Assembly: GCF_015355755.1 (NCBI RefSeq)
Contig: NZ_JACVEE010000002.1
Location: forward strand, 310,001 to 374,000
Direction: 5' to 3'
DNA length: 64,000 nucleotides
Source: Nocardia sp. XZ_19_385
Lineage (GTDB): Bacteria; Actinomycetota; Actinomycetes; Mycobacteriales; Mycobacteriaceae
In this document: positions 39,628 through 50,019 of the stretch, piece after piece
How the letters are laid out: every line of letters begins with the position of its first letter
Position numbering within the stretch: position 1 is the first letter of the stretch
Position numbers and translations under genes: made by a program
Notes under the pieces: model-generated
The model's input: the letters and a program-made list of their open reading frames with translations, nothing else
Database searches by the model: none
Told to the model about the DNA's origin: nothing

Positions 39628-40527
39628 ATGACCGATGAGCTGTTGCTTCGCAAGACCGCGTTGAAGCGCGGTGTCACGGATTACGCCTTGCGGCAAGCGT
39701 GTCAGAGTGGGCGGCTGACGCGGCTCCGGCCGGGAGCGTACGCGTATACGAACGGGCCCGCCGACCCGTATGGGCGGCACTTACTGGCGATCAGGGCGAC
39801 GGCGGACGCCGTGGGCGATGGTGTCGCGATCAGTCACCAGTCGGCGGCGGTGCTGCACGGATTGCCGCTGCTGGAGCCGCCCGGACGTCAGGTGCACGCC
39901 ACTGTGAACCGCGCGACCGGCGGGCGCCTGACGAGGTGCCTGCACCTGCACAGCACCCGGTTCGACGAGGACGAGGTGATGATGGTCGACGGGGTCCTGA
40001 CGACGACTCCGGCCCGCACCGTCGCCGATCTGGCCCGGACCGCGTCGTTCTGCGGAGCCGTCGTCACCGGCGACGCCGCGATGCGCACCTACGGACTCTC
40101 GATCGATCAACTGACCGAGGCACTCCAGCGCTGGCACCGCAGGCGCGGGTTGTCGCAAGCACGGCAAGCGATCTTCTTCATGGATGCCCGCAGCGAAAGC
40201 CCAGGCGAGTCCCGCAGCCGAGTCGCCATGCACTTCGCCTTCCTCCCCAAACCCGAACTGCAGACCGAGATCCGCGACGAACACGGCGATTTCGTCGCCC
40301 GGGTGGACTTCTTTCTGCCCCAGCACAACGTGATCGGCGATTTCGCGTTTCCCGGTGACTCTACGGATGTGGGAGACCTCCGCGAGGATGTCCTCCGCGG
40401 CCTCGGCGCCCAAGTGGTCCGCTGGACCACCGCCGACCTGGACGATTTCACTGCCACCGCTTCCCGCTGGCGCAGAGCCATCGCCCGATCCGCCACCGCC
40501 CCGCCCCCGCGTTGGCAAATCCGCTGA
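39628..40527 (+). CDS. AbiEi-antitoxin-like N-terminal / DUF559-like C-terminal protein
   Basis: 299 residues. The N-terminal ~75 residues (LRQACQSGRLTRLRPGAYAY) form the winged-helix domain of type IV antitoxin AbiEi-like proteins. The middle part (ISHQSAAVLHGLPL; VHATVNRATGGR; TTTPARTVADLARTA) is typical of actinobacterial members. The C-terminus resembles a Vsr/DUF559 nuclease (ESPGESRSR), but the usual acidic EFDG-type motif reads IGDFAFPGD, so catalysis is doubtful. No AbiEii toxin gene is adjacent. Such orphan copies are abundant in Nocardia-like genomes. Confidence 0.7.
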   Translation: MTDELLLRKTALKRGVTDYALRQACQSGRLTRLRPGAYAYTNGPADPYGRHLLAIRATADAVGDGVAISHQSAAVLHGLPLLEPPGRQVHATVNRATGGRLTRCLHLHSTRFDEDEVMMVDGVLTTTPARTVADLARTASFCGAVVTGDAAMRTYGLSIDQLTEALQRWHRRRGLSQARQAIFFMDARSESPGESRSRVAMHFAFLPKPELQTEIRDEHGDFVARVDFFLPQHNVIGDFAFPGDSTDVGDLREDVLRGLGAQVVRWTTADLDDFTATASRWRRAIARSATAPPPRWQIR

Positions 40528-40592
40528 TCCACAGGCTTCCCCAGGACCCACCCATGCGATCGCGCAAGTTCGCGACTGCGTGGGTGGTACGC

Positions 40593-41783
40593 CTAGACCA
40601 GGATCTTGGTGACGCGCCCGGCGCCGACGGTGCGGCCGCCTTCGCGGATGGCGAAGCGGAGGCCTTCGTCCATTGCGATGGGTTGGATGAGTTTTACGAT
40701 CATTTCGGTGTTGTCGCCGGGCATGACCATTTCGGTGCCTTTGGGCAGGGTTACCACGCCGGTGACGTCGGTAGTACGGAAGTAGAACTGGGGGCGGTAG
40801 TTGTTGAAGAAGGGGGTGTGACGCCCGCCCTCATCTTTGCCGAGGATGTAGACCTGGGCTTCGAATTCGGTGTGGGGCGTGGTGGTTCCGGGTTTGACGA
40901 CTACTTGGCCGCGTTCGACGTCTTCACGTTTCACGCCGCGGAGCAGCAGCCCGACGGCGTCGCCGGCTTGGCCCTGGTCCAGCAGTTTGTGGAACATTTC
41001 GATGCCGGTGACGTGGGTTTTGATGCGCTTGGTCCGGATGCCGACGAGTTCGACTTCGTCGTTGAGTTTCAGCACGCCGCGTTCGATGCGGCCGGTGACG
41101 ACGGTGCCGCGGCCGGTGATGGTGACAACGTCCTCGATCGGCATGAGGAAGGGCTTGTCGGTGTCACGAACCGGTTCCGGAATGAATTCGTCTACGGCGT
41201 CGAGCAATTCGAGGATGGCCTGGGTCCACGCCGGGTCACCCTCGAGCGCCTTCAACGCGGACACCCTGACGATCGGCGCGTTTTCGTCGAACTCCTGCGC
41301 GGCCAGCAGATCTCGCACCTCGAGCTCGACAAGTTCCAGGATCTCCTCGTCGTCGACCAGATCGGCCTTGTTCAACGCGACCAGAATGTAGGGCACACCG
41401 ACCTGACGCGCCAGCAGCACATGCTCACGGGTCTGCGGCATCGGGCCGTCGGTGGCGGCCACCACGAGAATCGCGCCGTCCATCTGCGCCGCCCCGGTGA
41501 TCATGTTCTTCACATAATCGGCGTGACCGGGCGCATCGACATGCGCGTAATGCCTACGCTCCGTTTGATATTCGACATGCGCGATATTGATCGTGATGCC
41601 GCGCGCCTTCTCCTCCGGCGCCTTGTCGATCGAATCGAAAGCGGCCATCGAATTGAGCCCGGGATACTTGTCCGTCAGCACTTTCGTAATCGCCGCCGTC
41701 AGCGTCGTCTTGCCATGATCCACATGACCGATCGTGCCGATGTTGACATGCAATTTGGTCCGGTCGAACTTAGCCTTAGCCAC
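40593..41783 (-). CDS. tuf2: Elongation factor Tu, second copy
   Basis: 396 residues, complete. [16 protein letters not shown] and NKADLVDD G-motifs and domains II and III are intact, so it should deliver aminoacyl-tRNA. It differs from the operon copy at many positions, e.g. LHVNIG for [21 protein letters not shown] in the switch region, and AGDAVG for AGDNVG in domain II. It is therefore an old paralogue, not a recent duplicate. GTG start with AGAAGG 7 nt upstream. It has its own upstream region with a perfect inverted repeat, so its expression may be conditional. Confidence 0.96.
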   Translation of the reverse strand: MAKAKFDRTKLHVNIGTIGHVDHGKTTLTAAITKVLTDKYPGLNSMAAFDSIDKAPEEKARGITINIAHVEYQTERRHYAHVDAPGHADYVKNMITGAAQMDGAILVVAATDGPMPQTREHVLLARQVGVPYILVALNKADLVDDEEILELVELEVRDLLAAQEFDENAPIVRVSALKALEGDPAWTQAILELLDAVDEFIPEPVRDTDKPFLMPIEDVVTITGRGTVVTGRIERGVLKLNDEVELVGIRTKRIKTHVTGIEMFHKLLDQGQAGDAVGLLLRGVKREDVERGQVVVKPGTTTPHTEFEAQVYILGKDEGGRHTPFFNNYRPQFYFRTTDVTGVVTLPKGTEMVMPGDNTEMIVKLIQPIAMDEGLRFAIREGGRTVGAGRVTKILV

Positions 41784-41830
41784 CGGAACACCTTCTCCCT
41801 GGGACTAGCTCGTGGAAACCCCCAAGCTCG

Positions 41831-41872
41831 ACGATAGCCCCCGAGAACCCCCGTGCGCCTCGAATTTTCGAG
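41831..41872 (-). promoter_or_regulatory. Candidate promoter and operator of second tuf gene
   Basis: A perfect palindrome CTCGAATTTTCGAG (41859-41872) lies about 76 nt before the tuf2 GTG. Downstream on the minus strand, TATCGT (41836-41831) fits TANNNT as a -10. The palindrome sits near the -35 position, so a regulator could act there. No similar sequence was seen before the operon tuf. Confidence 0.4.
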
Positions 41873-41920
41873 ACCGCAACCCGCCGAGGACCGCCCAAAG
41901 ATCAACTACGCCAAGGCAAA

Positions 41921-42205
41921 TCAGCTGCCGATGGGATACCCCGGCGTCACCACCGAATATCCGACCTCGATCTGATCCCGCTCCAGCGGCCGCAGAATCA
42001 GCGAGATGGACTTCGGGTCGAACGGCCGACGCCCGATCAAGTCGATCCCGACCAGAGTGGTTTTCCGGCGCCCACCGGCGAGATCCACGATTTCGAGCTC
42101 ATCCCCCACATCGGCCACCCCCTGCTCGATCACTCCCACAACGATCACCCCACGCCCAGTGACGTTGAACAGCGAAGTAACTCGTAGAACAAAGGGACCG
42201 ACCAC
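41921..42205 (-). CDS. Stand-alone EF-Tu domain-II-like protein
   Basis: 94 residues. It aligns with the beta-barrel domain II of EF-Tu: SLFNVTGRGVIVVGVIEQG corresponds to [19 protein letters not shown], followed by VADVGDELEIVDL and KTTLVGIDLI. No GTPase domain and no domain III are present. GTG 42205 has GGGGAGA 8 nt upstream, and the frame is clean, so it looks like a real gene. It lies between tuf and tuf2 on the same strand, behind the tuf terminator. Possible roles are a translation-factor mimic or decoy; function unknown. Confidence 0.72.
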   Translation of the reverse strand: MVGPFVLRVTSLFNVTGRGVIVVGVIEQGVADVGDELEIVDLAGGRRKTTLVGIDLIGRRPFDPKSISLILRPLERDQIEVGYSVVTPGYPIGS

Positions 42206-42228
42206 CGAATCAGTCTCCCCGGAAACGC

Positions 42229-42263
42229 CGAACGGCGCCGCTCCAAAGGAGCGACGCCGTTCG
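42229..42263 (-). terminator. Terminator of the str operon after tuf
   Basis: CGAACGGCGCCGCTCC, loop AAA, GGAGCGACGCCGTTCG: a 15-bp stem with one mismatch, 20 nt beyond the tuf stop. There is no strong T-run. Confidence 0.85.
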
Positions 42264-42282
42264 GTTGAAGAGAGTCAGAGAC

Positions 42283-43473
42283 TCACTTGATGATCTTCGT
42301 GACGCGACCGGCGCCGACGGTGCGGCCACCTTCACGGATCGCGAAACGCAGGCCCTCGTCCATGGCGACCGGCTGGATCAGCTTGACGGACATCTCGGTG
42401 TTGTCACCGGGCATGACCATCTCGGTGCCCTCGGGCAGGGTCACAACGCCCGTCACGTCAGTCGTACGGAAGTAGAACTGCGGGCGGTAGTTGTTGAAGA
42501 ACGGGGTGTGGCGGCCACCCTCATCCTTCGACAGGATGTACGCCTGGCCCTCGAACTCGGTGTGCGGGGTGGTGGTGCCCGGCTTCACGACAACCTGGCC
42601 ACGCTCGACATCTTCGCGCTTGATGCCACGAACCAGCAGACCGACGTTGTCGCCGGCCTGGCCCTGGTCGAGCAGCTTGCGGAACATCTCGATACCGGTG
42701 ACGGTGGTCTTGGTGCTCTTCTCGCGGATGCCGACGATCTCGACTTCCTCGTTCACGTTGAGCACGCCGCGCTCGATACGACCGGTGACGACGGTGCCAC
42801 GACCGGTGATCGTGAAGACGTCCTCAACGGGCATCAGGAACGGAAGCTCGGTCTCACGGACCGGCTCCGGGATCGACTCGTCGACCGCGTTCATCAGCTC
42901 GACGATGGACTCGACCCACTTCGGGTCGCCTTCCAGCGCCTTCAGACCGGAGACGCGCACGACCGGCGCTTCCTCGTCGAATTCCTGCGAGGCCAGCAGT
43001 TCGCGGACCTCCATCTCGACGAGCTCGAGGATTTCCTCGTCGTCGACCATGTCGGACTTGTTCAGCGCGACCAGGATGTAAGGAACACCGACCTGACGGG
43101 CGAGCAGCACGTGCTCGCGAGTCTGCGGCATCGGGCCGTCGGTAGCAGCGACCACCAGGATGGCGCCGTCCATCTGCGCCGCACCGGTGATCATGTTCTT
43201 GATGTAGTCCGCGTGACCCGGAGCATCGACGTGCGCGTAGTGGCGCTTTTCCGTCTGGTACTCGACGTGGGAGATGTTGATCGTGATACCACGAGCCTTC
43301 TCCTCCGGCGCCTTGTCGATCTGATCGAACGCGAACGCGGCGTTCAGATCCGGGAACTTGTCAGCCAGCACCTTGGTGATCGCTGCGGTCAGCGTGGTCT
43401 TGCCGTGGTCGACGTGACCGATGGTGCCGATGTTGACGTGCGGCTTCGTCCGCTCGAACTTCGCCTTCGCCAC
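42283..43473 (-). CDS. tuf: Elongation factor Tu (str operon copy)
   Basis: 396 residues, canonical GTPase carrying aminoacyl-tRNA to the ribosome. [38 protein letters not shown] and SGLKALEG are all as expected; domains II and III are complete. The position after rpsL-rpsG-fusA is the conserved bacterial order. GTG start with AGGAGG 8 nt upstream. A hairpin after fusA and a TATAAC box in the gap suggest extra transcription from a tuf promoter. Confidence 0.98.
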   Translation of the reverse strand: MAKAKFERTKPHVNIGTIGHVDHGKTTLTAAITKVLADKFPDLNAAFAFDQIDKAPEEKARGITINISHVEYQTEKRHYAHVDAPGHADYIKNMITGAAQMDGAILVVAATDGPMPQTREHVLLARQVGVPYILVALNKSDMVDDEEILELVEMEVRELLASQEFDEEAPVVRVSGLKALEGDPKWVESIVELMNAVDESIPEPVRETELPFLMPVEDVFTITGRGTVVTGRIERGVLNVNEEVEIVGIREKSTKTTVTGIEMFRKLLDQGQAGDNVGLLVRGIKREDVERGQVVVKPGTTTPHTEFEGQAYILSKDEGGRHTPFFNNYRPQFYFRTTDVTGVVTLPEGTEMVMPGDNTEMSVKLIQPVAMDEGLRFAIREGGRTVGAGRVTKIIK

Positions 43474-43520
43474 TGTGGTGTCCTCCTGGACTTGTTGGTG
43501 CGTGCAGTTGCAGCAGTGCG

Positions 43521-43526
43521 GTTATA
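43521..43526 (-). promoter_or_regulatory. -10 box of internal tuf promoter
   Basis: TATAAC on the minus strand within an unusually AT-rich patch, 48 nt before the tuf GTG and downstream of the fusA hairpin. No convincing -35 was found. Confidence 0.5.
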
Positions 43527-43557
43527 AATGGGGGTCGTGCTGACTCCCGGCCGATCA

Positions 43558-43586
43558 ATTGGGGCAAGTCTTGCACTTGCCCCAAT
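43558..43586 (-). terminator. Stem-loop between fusA and tuf
   Basis: Perfect 12-bp stem, ATTGGGGCAAGT with ACTTGCCCCAAT, 5-nt loop, beginning 8 nt after the fusA stop. It may be a partial terminator or a processing/stability element that sets the fusA:tuf ratio. Confidence 0.75.
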
Positions 43587-43593
43587 CAACGTA

Positions 43594-45696
43594 TTAGTCG
43601 CCGGTCGCCTTGGCGATGATCTCCTTGGACACGTTGGCCGGAACCTCCGCGTACTGGGCGAACACCATGGAGTAGTTCGCTCGGCCCTGGGTCTTCGACC
43701 GCAGGTCACCGATGTAGCCGAACATCTCCGAGAGCGGAACCAGCGCCTTGACGACACGGGCACCACTGCGTTCCTCCATGGCCTGAATCTGGCCACGGCG
43801 GGAGTTCAGGTCGCCGATCACATCGCCCATGTAGTCCTCGGGCGTGATGACCTCGACCGCCATGAGCGGTTCGAGGATCACCGGACCGGCCTTGCGGGCC
43901 GCTTCCTTGAGGGCCTGCGAGCCGGCGATCTTGAACGCCATTTCCGACGAGTCGACGTCGTGGTACGCGCCGTCGATCAGGATGACCTTCAGGTTCACCA
44001 GCGGGTAGCCCGCGAGGACACCGTACTGCATGGCATCCTGCGCACCGGCGTCCACCGAAGGGATGTATTCGCGCGGAACGCGGCCACCGGTGACCTTGTT
44101 CTCGAACTCGTAGGTCGCGCCGTCCTCGCCGATGAACGGCTCGAGGCCGATGATGACCTTCGCGAACTGGCCGGAGCCACCGGTCTGCTTCTTGTGCGTG
44201 AACTCGAGCTTCTCGACCTTCTTGGTGATCGTCTCGCGGTACGCGACCTGCGGCTTACCGACGTTCGCCTCGACCTTGAACTCGCGCTTCATGCGATCCA
44301 CGAGGATGTCGAGGTGGAGCTCGCCCATGCCGCCGATGACGGTCTGGCCGGTCTCCTGGTCCAGCTTGACCGAGAAGGTCGGATCTTCGCGCGCCAGCTT
44401 CTGGATCGCGGTACCGAGCTTCTCCTGGTCGGACTTGGTCTTGGGCTCGATCGAGACCTCGATGACCGGGTCCGGGAAGGTCATGGACTCCAGCACAACC
44501 TGGTTCTGCGGGTCGCTGAGGGTGTCACCGGTGGTGGTGTCCTTCAGACCGATCACGGCGTAGATGTGACCGGCGGAAGCCGTAGCGACCGGCATCTCCT
44601 TGTTGGAGTGCATCTGGAACAGCTTGCCCAGACGCTCCTTCTTGCCCTTGGTCGAGTTGACGACCTGGGCGCCGGAGGCGACCTGACCCGAGTACACGCG
44701 GACGTAGGTGAGCTCACCGAAGAACGGGTGCACCGCGATCTTGAACGCGAGGGCCGAGAACGGCTCGTCGACGCTCGGCTTGCGGGTCAGCAGCTCCTCT
44801 TCCTTGCCGGGCACGTGGCCGGTGGTGGCCTCGACGTCCAGCGGGGAAGGCAGGTAGTCGATGACCGCGTCGAGCATGGGCTGAACGCCCTTGTTCTTGA
44901 ACGCGGAACCACACAGCACCGGGTACAGCTCGGAGTTGACCGTCATCTTGCGGATGGCGCCCTTGATCTCCGCGAGCGAGAGCTCCTCGCCGGCGAAGAA
45001 CTTCTCCATCAGCGCGTCGTCGGACTCGGCGACGGCCTCGAGCAGTTCCTGGCGGTACTGTTCGGCCTTGTCCTTGAGGTCGGCCGGGATCTCGACGACT
45101 TCGTACTCTTCGCCGAGCTTGGTCTCGCCCTTCCAGACCTTGGCGTTCATCTCGACCAGGTCGACGATGCCCTCGAAGGTGTCCTCAGCGCCGATCGGCA
45201 GCTGGATGACCAGCGGCTTCGCGCCCAGGCGGTCCTTGATGGTCTGCACGGTGAAGTAGAAGTCCGCGCCGAGCTTGTCCATCTTGTTGACGAAGCAGAT
45301 GCGCGGGACGTCGTACTTGTCGGCCTGACGCCACACCTGCTCGGACTGCGGCTCGACACCTTCTTTGCCGTCGAACACGGCGACGGCGCCGTCGAGGACG
45401 CGGAGCGAACGCTCCACCTCGACGGTGAAGTCGACGTGACCCGGGGTGTCGATGATGTTGATCTGGTTGTCGTTCCAGAAACACGTGGTAGCCGCGGAGG
45501 TGATGGTGATACCACGCTCCTGCTCCTGCTCCATCCAGTCCATGGTGGCGGCGCCATCGTGGACTTCACCGATCTTGTAGGTGATACCGGTGTAGAAGAG
45601 GATGCGTTCAGTTGTGGTCGTCTTGCCCGCATCGATATGGGCCATAATGCCGATGTTGCGGACCTTGTTGAGGTCGGTGAGCACGTCCTGTGCCAC
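43594..45696 (-). CDS. fusA: Elongation factor G (str operon copy)
   Basis: 700 residues, GTPase that drives ribosome translocation. [28 protein letters not shown] (canonical Arg), [13 protein letters not shown] and [12 protein letters not shown] are all intact, and domains III-V are full length. GTG start preceded by GGGGAAG. It lies between rpsG and tuf as in nearly all bacteria; two hairpins occupy the rpsG-fusA gap. This is the housekeeping EF-G; a divergent second copy is at 31.7 kb. Confidence 0.98.
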   Translation of the reverse strand: MAQDVLTDLNKVRNIGIMAHIDAGKTTTTERILFYTGITYKIGEVHDGAATMDWMEQEQERGITITSAATTCFWNDNQINIIDTPGHVDFTVEVERSLRVLDGAVAVFDGKEGVEPQSEQVWRQADKYDVPRICFVNKMDKLGADFYFTVQTIKDRLGAKPLVIQLPIGAEDTFEGIVDLVEMNAKVWKGETKLGEEYEVVEIPADLKDKAEQYRQELLEAVAESDDALMEKFFAGEELSLAEIKGAIRKMTVNSELYPVLCGSAFKNKGVQPMLDAVIDYLPSPLDVEATTGHVPGKEEELLTRKPSVDEPFSALAFKIAVHPFFGELTYVRVYSGQVASGAQVVNSTKGKKERLGKLFQMHSNKEMPVATASAGHIYAVIGLKDTTTGDTLSDPQNQVVLESMTFPDPVIEVSIEPKTKSDQEKLGTAIQKLAREDPTFSVKLDQETGQTVIGGMGELHLDILVDRMKREFKVEANVGKPQVAYRETITKKVEKLEFTHKKQTGGSGQFAKVIIGLEPFIGEDGATYEFENKVTGGRVPREYIPSVDAGAQDAMQYGVLAGYPLVNLKVILIDGAYHDVDSSEMAFKIAGSQALKEAARKAGPVILEPLMAVEVITPEDYMGDVIGDLNSRRGQIQAMEERSGARVVKALVPLSEMFGYIGDLRSKTQGRANYSMVFAQYAEVPANVSKEIIAKATGD

Positions 45697-45749
45697 GGAA
45701 ACTTCCCCGCTCTGCTTGTCGTAGATCAGCGTCTTGGGATATTCGGGTG

Positions 45750-45770
45750 GTGGACCTTTGTCAGGTCCAC
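45750..45770 (-). other. Stem-loop A in rpsG-fusA spacer
   Basis: GTGGACCT, 5-nt loop, AGGTCCAC: a perfect 8-bp stem about 54 nt before the fusA start. Likely an RNA processing or translational control element. Confidence 0.55.
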
Positions 45771-45779
45771 TATGTCAAC

Positions 45780-45811
45780 GTCGGGAACGGCACCGAAGTG
45801 CCGCCCCCGAC
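45780..45811 (-). other. Stem-loop B (TTCG tetraloop) in rpsG-fusA spacer
   Basis: On the minus strand, CGGCAC closes on GTGCCG with a TTCG loop, a very stable RNA tetraloop. An outer GTCGGG/CCCGAC stem is separated by a 2x2 internal loop. It is 46 nt after the rpsG stop. It may act as an attenuator or an mRNA end-stabiliser. Confidence 0.6.
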
Positions 45812-45857
45812 TGTGACCGCCTTCCGGTCCCGACACGAACGACGGGCCGGGCGGCAA

Positions 45858-46328
45858 TCACCAGCGGTAGTGCGCGAAGGCCCGGTTGGATTCGGCCATC
45901 TTGTGGGTGTCTTCACGACGCTTGACCGAAGCACCGAGGCCATTGCTGGCATCGAGGAGCTCGTTGGCCAGGCGCTCGATCATGGTCTTCTCACGACGGG
46001 CGCGGGAGTAGTTGACCAGCCAGCGCAGCGCCAGGGTGTTGGAGCGGCCCGGACGGACCTCCACCGGCACCTGGTAGGTGGCGCCACCGACGCGGCGGGG
46101 CTTCACCTCGAGGGCGGGCTTGACGTTGTCGAGCGCGCGCTTGAGGGTGACGACCGGATCGGTGCCGGTCTTCTCGCGCGCCTGCTCCAGCGCGCCGTAG
46201 ACGATGCGCTCGGCGGTGGACTTCTTGCCGTCCAGCAGGATCTTGTTGACCAGCTGAGTGACCAGCGGCGAACCGTAGACCGGGTCGTTGATCAGCGGAC
46301 GCTTGGGTGCGGGGCCCTTGCGTGGCAT
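45858..46328 (-). CDS. rpsG: 30S ribosomal protein S7
   Basis: 156 residues, the standard length. [10 protein letters not shown] opening, [22 protein letters not shown] and the C-terminal AFAHYRW are all conserved. S7 nucleates assembly of the 30S head. It starts 1 nt after the rpsL stop. Confidence 0.98.
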   Translation of the reverse strand: MPRKGPAPKRPLINDPVYGSPLVTQLVNKILLDGKKSTAERIVYGALEQAREKTGTDPVVTLKRALDNVKPALEVKPRRVGGATYQVPVEVRPGRSNTLALRWLVNYSRARREKTMIERLANELLDASNGLGASVKRREDTHKMAESNRAFAHYRW

Positions 46329-46329
46329 A

Positions 46330-46704
46330 TCAGCTCTTCTCCTTCTTGGCGCCGTACTTGCTGCGAGCCTGCTTGCGGTTCTTCACGCCCTGGGTGTCGA
46401 GCGAGCCACGAATGATCTTGTAGCGGACACCCGGGAGGTCCTTCACACGACCGCCACGCACGAGCACCATCGAGTGCTCCTGCAGGTTGTGGCCCTCACC
46501 GGGGATGTACGCCGTGACCTCAACCGCGGTGGTCAGGCGAACACGCGCGACCTTACGCAGCGCCGAGTTCGGCTTCTTCGGGGTCGTGGTGTACACGCGG
46601 GTGCACACGCCACGGCGCTGCGGGCTCTCCTTGAGGGCTGCGGTCTTGGTCTTGGAGACCTTGTCGCGACGACCCTTGCGGACCAGCTGGTTGATGGTTG
46701 GCAT
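46330..46704 (-). CDS. rpsL: 30S ribosomal protein S12
   Basis: 124 residues from [12 protein letters not shown]; the open frame extends upstream without similarity, and AAGGAAAG precedes this ATG. Decoding-centre protein. The loops that carry streptomycin-resistance mutations read [12 protein letters not shown] and [12 protein letters not shown], i.e. the sensitive lysines are present. First gene of the str operon; the 276-bp gap upstream (46705-46980) should hold its promoter, although I could not place one confidently. Confidence 0.98.
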   Translation of the reverse strand: MPTINQLVRKGRRDKVSKTKTAALKESPQRRGVCTRVYTTTPKKPNSALRKVARVRLTTAVEVTAYIPGEGHNLQEHSMVLVRGGRVKDLPGVRYKIIRGSLDTQGVKNRKQARSKYGAKKEKS

Positions 46705-46980
46705 AGACCGGCTTTCCTTGTTTTTGTCTAACGCGGTGTCTGGAACTTCATGTCTTTGTGGTTCGAGCTGACGAACTCGCACGTCCGTCCACGTTTCTCG
46801 CGTCCCGAGGTCGGGCGTGTCGCGATCCGAAGACTGACCTTTTTCCGGGCATGCCGAGAAGGTCGGCCGCTTTCGCTGGCTTACGTCGAATCACGAACTT
46901 GCCCGCATGCTTCCGGGCACAGCGGTCCACGATACCCGTGACCTCGAGAGAGGTGCAAAACGGGGTCCAAAACCTCGCAG

Positions 46981-47556
46981 CTAGCGGGCCCTGTTCAAAG
47001 TCAACTCGAGCAGTTGCTTGGCGCCCTGGCACGGATCGGGGTGACTACCCGGCCGGTAGTTGATCCACCAGCTCACAACGCCGGTGTCCGCGGCACTCGC
47101 GGTGACACCACAGGAGTCCGGGTCGTTCGGGCGCCTGGTTTGCAGACCGCGGCTGCCCTGGACAGTGATGTTTTCGCTGGAATAGCCGAGTTTGTCGTTG
47201 TTCGCCTTCTCATTGTTCAGGGAACCGACCTCGTACCACGCCAATGTGACCATTGCCACGCCACCGGGTGCGTCCTCGACATCCCACATGCACACGGCGC
47301 CGTTGAACGAGCCCTGCACGATCTGCGAATTGCCGACCGCCTCGCCGATCTTCTCCTGGGCCACGACCTCGCATTCGCGCAGCAGCTTGTCGAAGTTCGT
47401 GTTGATCGACTGACCCCCGCTGCCGCCGGCGGGATACGCCGAACCCGGCACCGTCTGCCCGCAGCCGGCCGCGGTGACCGCCACCGCGAGTGCGCTCACC
47501 GCGAGACCGACGGACTTGGCAACCCCCGATGCGCCCATCCCGGTAGCCCCCCTCAT
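46981..47556 (-). CDS. DUF3558 lipoprotein
   Basis: 191 residues. Signal sequence with lipobox TAAGC (Cys ~32), then an extracellular domain with paired cysteines (LRECEVVAQ, GAVCMWDV, DSCGVTA, PCQGAKQL) as in DUF3558 proteins of Nocardia and Mycobacterium. Function unknown. Its ATG overlaps the preceding lipoprotein stop by 4 nt (ATGA). ATG 47538 (MGASGV) with GGGGGG upstream is an alternative start. Confidence 0.8.
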   Translation of the reverse strand: MRGATGMGASGVAKSVGLAVSALAVAVTAAGCGQTVPGSAYPAGGSGGQSINTNFDKLLRECEVVAQEKIGEAVGNSQIVQGSFNGAVCMWDVEDAPGGVAMVTLAWYEVGSLNNEKANNDKLGYSSENITVQGSRGLQTRRPNDPDSCGVTASAADTGVVSWWINYRPGSHPDPCQGAKQLLELTLNRAR

Positions 47557-48080
47557 CCGAGCCGCTGCACGGTCAGCTCGGCCAATTTGTAGGCGTTGTC
47601 ACACGGGTTCGCGGTGGCCGCGAACAAGCCGTAGGACATCGACCATTCGAAGAAGTCGTCGTCGAGCTGGACCGCGAGATCGCAGATCTTCCCGTTCGGG
47701 TCCAGACCCTTCCAGCCCTTGCGCCCGCCCACCTCGATCGTCTCCGGCTCCCGCCCCGCCGTGGTCACCCAGGCCTTCTCCCGATCGATCGGGCTGCCCC
47801 GATACGAGGCGAAGGTGACACTCGGCGAGACGGCGCCGGAGGACTGCCAATTGCAGCCGGTGGAGTTCTTGAACACCCGCGAGACGCGCCCGAGCCCGGC
47901 GAGATTCTGCACCTCGTCGTCGGTGACATGCCCGCACTCGCCGACGAACGGGCCCAGCGAGGCCACCCGCGGCGGCGGCCGTAGCGGAGTGTTGTCCGAG
48001 TCGGAGCCGCCGCCGGCCCCGCAGGCCGACAGCGTCAACGCCAAGGCCATACCGGTGATGAGCGCCGACGAGATCCGCAT
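47553..48080 (-). CDS. DUF3558 lipoprotein
   Basis: 175 residues. Signal peptide with lipobox LSAC (Cys 20), a Gly/Ser linker, then a DUF3558 domain with cysteines in GECGHV, TGCNWQS, KICDLAV and NPCDNAYK. Paralogous to and overlapping the next gene, so the pair is one transcription unit. It lies just upstream of the ribosomal operon on the same strand. Function unknown; probably cell-surface. Confidence 0.8.
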   Translation of the reverse strand: MRISSALITGMALALTLSACGAGGGSDSDNTPLRPPPRVASLGPFVGECGHVTDDEVQNLAGLGRVSRVFKNSTGCNWQSSGAVSPSVTFASYRGSPIDREKAWVTTAGREPETIEVGGRKGWKGLDPNGKICDLAVQLDDDFFEWSMSYGLFAATANPCDNAYKLAELTVQRLG

Positions 48081-48136
48081 GCCTGAACTCTACTGGGTTC
48101 GGCGGCGGCGGCTCCGGACGAGAGCTCCAGGGTCGC

Positions 48137-49375
<1,239 letters not shown>

Positions 49376-49494
49376 TCACAGGCCGGTAGGCAACAGCGAC
49401 ATTTTTCTATAGGCACTGTGGCGAATTCGGCTAGCTGGAGCTCGCTGATGCTGGACAATTTGAATAGCACAGGCTGCACAACAAGGAGGCCGCA

Positions 49495-50019
49495 ATGTCG
49501 CGTACGCCGGCGAAACTGGACGAGCTCGATCTCGCCATCCTCACCGCCATGCACGAGTACCAGAAGGCGGGGATTCTGGAGCTGTCCCGGCGCACCCGCG
49601 TCGCCCGGGCCACGGTGCAATCGCGCATCGGGCGGATGGAGGAGTCCGGTGTCATCGCCTCCTACGATCCGCAGATCGATGTCACCGCAGCCGGTTTCGA
49701 CGTGCAGGCGTTCGTGACGCTGGAGATCGCGCAGGGCGCGCTGGACCTGGTCGCGGCCGAGCTGGACGCGATTCCGGGCGTGCTGGAGGCGTACGCGACC
49801 ACCGGATCGGGGGACGTGTGGTGCCGGATCGGGGCCGATTCACATGCCGGATTGCAGACGGTGTTACTGAGCATCGACCGCACCAGTTCGGTGGTGCGCT
49901 CGCACAGCGTCATCGTGCTCTCTACCGTGGTGCCGCGCCGCACGCTACCGCTGCTGCGCACCCTCACCCCGACGCACAGCAGCAAAGCCCCCGCGTACCG
50001 GGAACCGCACGACCGCTGA
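49495..50019 (+). CDS. Lrp/AsnC-family regulator
   Basis: 174 residues. N-terminal helix-turn-helix (LDLAILTAMHEYQKAGILEL, VARATVQSRIGRMEESG), then the RAM ligand-binding domain (VQAFVTLEIAQGALDLV, EAYATTGSGDVWCRIGADS). Divergent from hppD, so aromatic amino acid sensing and control of hppD are likely. AAGGAGG lies about 6 nt before the ATG. Its stop abuts the convergent thioesterase gene. Confidence 0.9.
   Translation: MSRTPAKLDELDLAILTAMHEYQKAGILELSRRTRVARATVQSRIGRMEESGVIASYDPQIDVTAAGFDVQAFVTLEIAQGALDLVAAELDAIPGVLEAYATTGSGDVWCRIGADSHAGLQTVLLSIDRTSSVVRSHSVIVLSTVVPRRTLPLLRTLTPTHSSKAPAYREPHDR

Noticed and set aside
41921..42205. Pseudogene remnant of a third tuf
   Set aside because: The frame is intact with its own ribosome site, and no flanking tuf domain I or III pieces remain; kept as a gene with moderate confidence.
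43528..45816. 762-codon plus-strand frame opposite fusA
   Set aside because: Composition (LVLDRDLDD-type) is the mirror of EF-G codons; fusA is certain.
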